Shown here: positions 61,914 to 64,000 of the stretch, one piece after another
Position numbering within the stretch: position 1 is the stretch's first letter
Layout of the letters: the number at the start of each line of letters is the position of its first letter
Assembly: GCF_002915575.1 (NCBI RefSeq)
Contig: NZ_PQGD01000021.1
Coordinates: 32,186 to 96,185 of the forward strand
Reading direction: 5' to 3'
DNA from: Superficieibacter electus
Lineage (GTDB): Bacteria > Pseudomonadota > Gammaproteobacteria > Enterobacterales > Enterobacteriaceae
DNA: 64,000 nucleotides
Translations under genes and position numbers: made by a program
Notes under the pieces: model-generated
The model's input: only the letters and a program-made list of their open reading frames with translations
What the model was told of the DNA's origin: nothing
Database searches by the model: none

Positions 61914-62651
61914 TTAAAAATCGGCAAATTCAGGAATCGGCGTCATACCATGGGACTCCAGAAAATTCAGTAAACGCCGTGGCGTGACATTAAGAATGCG
62001 TTCTTCGGGAAAATCAACTTCATCAAGGATCTTGCGACATTCACTGAAATCGCCCAGCGTAAAGGCGGTATGGGAGTCCGAACCCAGTGCGACCCATCCT
62101 CCCGCATCGCGAACCGCGGCGGCGATTGCCCGGCAGTTGTTTTCACTGCCTTTACGGGAATGGACGAAGGACGAATTGTTAATCTCAAGCGCCACATTAT
62201 ACTTCGCGGCAGCAGCAGCGACGGCGGGAATATCAATGGGATACTTAGGATTTCCGGGATGGCTGATAATGTGCACTGTGCCGCTGGCTATTGTAGCTAT
62301 TAACGCCGCGGTATGGGCCGCTTCATCCTGTGGCATAAATACTGGCGTGTGGAAACCAGCAATGATCAGATCAAGTGAAGCTAACATTTGCGCACTGCAA
62401 TCTGTTTCACCGGTAACGGGTTTTATATTGGCCTCAATACCGCGCAAGATGCCAACACCATCAACAATGCGTGGCCAGATGCGCATATTAATAAAATGCC
62501 AGGGATGTGGCGCATCTTCCGCATCAGGACCATGGTCAGTGATGGCAAAGAGCTTTATTCCTTTGTTCTTCGCCTGGGCAATGTAGTCGCTGAGGGTACT
62601 GTACGCATGAGTGCTCGCAACAGTATGCATGTGCAGATCGACGGGATACAT
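61914..62651 (-). CDS. ycdX: PHP-domain zinc phosphatase YcdX
   Basis: 245 residues, the E. coli length. Polymerase and histidinol phosphatase fold with trinuclear zinc ligands in [22 protein letters not shown], the ISHPGNP region and LGSDSH. Operon with ycdY; linked in E. coli to swarming motility, which fits an organism with intact flg genes. Confidence 0.95.
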   Translation of the reverse strand: MYPVDLHMHTVASTHAYSTLSDYIAQAKNKGIKLFAITDHGPDAEDAPHPWHFINMRIWPRIVDGVGILRGIEANIKPVTGETDCSAQMLASLDLIIAGFHTPVFMPQDEAAHTAALIATIASGTVHIISHPGNPKYPIDIPAVAAAAAKYNVALEINNSSFVHSRKGSENNCRAIAAAVRDAGGWVALGSDSHTAFTLGDFSECRKILDEVDFPEERILNVTPRRLLNFLESHGMTPIPEFADF

Positions 62652-62728
62652 CGTTCTCTCCTTTGATTTTTGCGCAAGGATATCAGGTATGGCCCTGCGA
62701 TTTTAAAATTAAAACAGTTTGCTTCGAT

Positions 62729-63667
62729 TCAGTAACCACGTGCGCGATCGACGCGTCCTGTCACCTCTTCCCCTTTTTCAAACCCGACAATAGTACGCGC
62801 AATATACTCAATGGCTTGTGCAGGGCGTGTTACCGCGGCAATATGCGGCGTCATCGCGATACGCGGATGCGACCACAGTGGACTTTGTGGCTCCAGAGGT
62901 TCCCTGCTGAAAACATCCAGCATCGCGCCCTTCAATTTGCCACTGTCCAGTGCTTGCAACAGATCATTTTCAACAACGTGAACACCGCGCGCGAGATTTA
63001 ACAAATAAGCATTATTCTGAAGCTGATTTAATCGTTCAGCATTAATAATGCCGACGGTTTCTGGAGTATGCGGCAGCAGGTTAATGACTACCCGCGTGCC
63101 GTTAAGAAAAGCGGGGAGCTCGCCCTGGCCTGCAAAACTGGTTACGCCAGGCCATGATTTACGGCTGCGGCTCCAGCTGCGCACAGGAAACCCCCATGCC
63201 TGGAGACTTTCCGCTACTTTTCTGCCCAGCACACCTGCGCCAAGAATACCGATAGTAAAATCCTGCTGCTGGTACTCCTCGAGCGGCTGCCAGCGCGCCT
63301 GTTGTTTTAACGCCTGGTAATCATCAAAGCGGCGGAACCAGTGCAGTACCTGGCTGACCGCATACTCCTGCATTTGCTCCCCCATTCCGGTATCTTCCAG
63401 ACGAAACAATGCGGTAGACTCTGCCAGCATCTCCGGGTGCGCCTGAAGTTTTTTCAGGATGGAGTCCACGCCCGCGCCCAGTGCAAATACCGCTTTCAAC
63501 GGGCGGCCAGCGAGCATATCTACAGGCGGCTCCCAGACCAGTGCATAATCTGCATGCCTGTTATCACCCGCTTCCCACTGCCGCACCCTGGCTCCAGGCA
63601 GTTTGTTTTCCAGCTCGTTTTTCCAGTAATGAAAGTCAAAGGTAGGATGATAAAAGATGAGATCCAT
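62729..63667 (-). CDS. ghrA: Glyoxylate/hydroxypyruvate reductase A
   Basis: 312 residues from ATG 63667 ([15 protein letters not shown]); longer in-frame starts up to 63868 lack support. NADPH-binding Rossmann motif [15 protein letters not shown], substrate-binding Arg in LARGVHVVE, and the catalytic His in [11 protein letters not shown]. Reduces glyoxylate to glycolate and hydroxypyruvate to glycerate. Confidence 0.96.
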   Translation of the reverse strand: MDLIFYHPTFDFHYWKNELENKLPGARVRQWEAGDNRHADYALVWEPPVDMLAGRPLKAVFALGAGVDSILKKLQAHPEMLAESTALFRLEDTGMGEQMQEYAVSQVLHWFRRFDDYQALKQQARWQPLEEYQQQDFTIGILGAGVLGRKVAESLQAWGFPVRSWSRSRKSWPGVTSFAGQGELPAFLNGTRVVINLLPHTPETVGIINAERLNQLQNNAYLLNLARGVHVVENDLLQALDSGKLKGAMLDVFSREPLEPQSPLWSHPRIAMTPHIAAVTRPAQAIEYIARTIVGFEKGEEVTGRVDRARGY

Positions 63668-63867
63668 AGGTACTCCTGCTCTACATGCCGGACGCCCTCT
63701 GACGGACGTGATGGCTTCTGATTGATCTATATCGATTTTGAGGATACCAAATTTCAGCGCGGAGTTTTGTAAAATGCCACCCGGCGACAAAAAAGACACT
63801 TTTTGTTCATTACGAAAGCAACCTGGCGGAAGTTTAGCTAAACGCACGATTTCTGATAAAAAGAGCA

Positions 63868-63896
63868 TTGACGGCAGGTATGGTTTTCCCTACATT
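63868..63896 (+). promoter_or_regulatory. Promoter of the tRNA-Ser gene
   Basis: -35 TTGACG, 17-base spacer, -10 TACATT, then a GC-rich discriminator AGCGCCCG. This is the typical stringently controlled stable-RNA promoter, 34 bases before the tRNA. Confidence 0.8.
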
Positions 63897-63930
63897 AGCG
63901 CCCGTTCCGGTCACGCCGGTACAACAATAT

Positions 63931-64000
63931 GGTGAGGTGTCCGAGTGGCTGAAGGAGCACGCCTGGAAAGTGTGTATACGGCAACGTATCGGGGGTTCGA
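63931..64000 (+). tRNA. serX: tRNA-Ser (GGA), cut by the window end
   Basis: Class II tRNA: acceptor GGTGAGG, D arm, anticodon stem CACGC/GTGTG with anticodon GGA at 63965-63967, long variable arm, and the start of the T arm (GGGGGTTCGA). About 18 bases including the 3' acceptor strand are missing. It lies next to ghrA, as E. coli serX does. Confidence 0.96.

Overview
The window is chromosomal DNA of a motile member of the Enterobacteriaceae close to Escherichia, Salmonella and Citrobacter. Almost every gene has a clear Escherichia coli counterpart of similar length, and the order from mltG to serX is the E. coli ycd-ymd-yce order read backwards. Species cannot be fixed from the sequence alone; Citrobacter or a near relative is a reasonable guess.

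Layout. Positions 1-8.7 kb hold the fatty acid and envelope cluster (mltG, pabC, fabF, acpP, fabG, fabD, fabH, plsX, rpmF, yceD, all on the minus strand) and yceF. Positions 8.7-18 kb are the main accessory region: REP elements, a broken second copy of the rluC 3' end, then about 8.8 kb encoding a TauE-type permease, a glycyl radical enzyme, its radical-SAM activase, a LuxR-type regulator, an iron-type alcohol dehydrogenase and a DASS-type carrier, before the intact rluC. Positions 19-25 kb hold rne with its long leader and a divergent LysR/MFS pair. Positions 25-36.6 kb hold the flagellar rod, hook and ring operon flgBCDEFGHIJ, flgKL, and the divergent flgA-flgM-flgN. Positions 36.6-58 kb hold housekeeping genes from murJ to opgC. 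Positions 58-64 kb hold clsC, ymdB, ymdA, ycdZ, ycdY, ycdX, ghrA and a tRNA-Ser(GGA) cut by the window end.

The most interesting part is the rluC island. Its gene content matches anaerobic organosulfonate use, and the best fit is fermentation of 2(S)-dihydroxypropanesulfonate. In that scheme a carrier brings the sulfonate in, the activase puts a radical on the glycyl enzyme, the dehydratase makes 3-sulfopropionaldehyde, the NADH-dependent dehydrogenase reduces it to 3-hydroxypropanesulfonate, and TauE exports the product. Isethionate or another diol-like substrate is not excluded. Upstream of both transcription units lies the same composite site, a 6+4+6 palindrome TAGGGA-N4-TCCCTA next to a shared 12-mer. 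This is the likely operator of the island's own LuxR-type regulator. Degraded rluC sequence at one edge and intact rluC at the other suggest that the block entered at rluC by recombination.

A second notable feature is an absence: the whole curli locus (csgDEFG/csgBAC), which in E. coli lies between ymdA and ycdZ, is replaced by about 210 AT-rich bases. Smaller points are a clean 25-residue insertion in MurJ, a LysR/MFS cassette between rne and flgL, and several well-formed regulatory sites (two sigma-28 promoters, a LexA box, a PurR box and the serX promoter).
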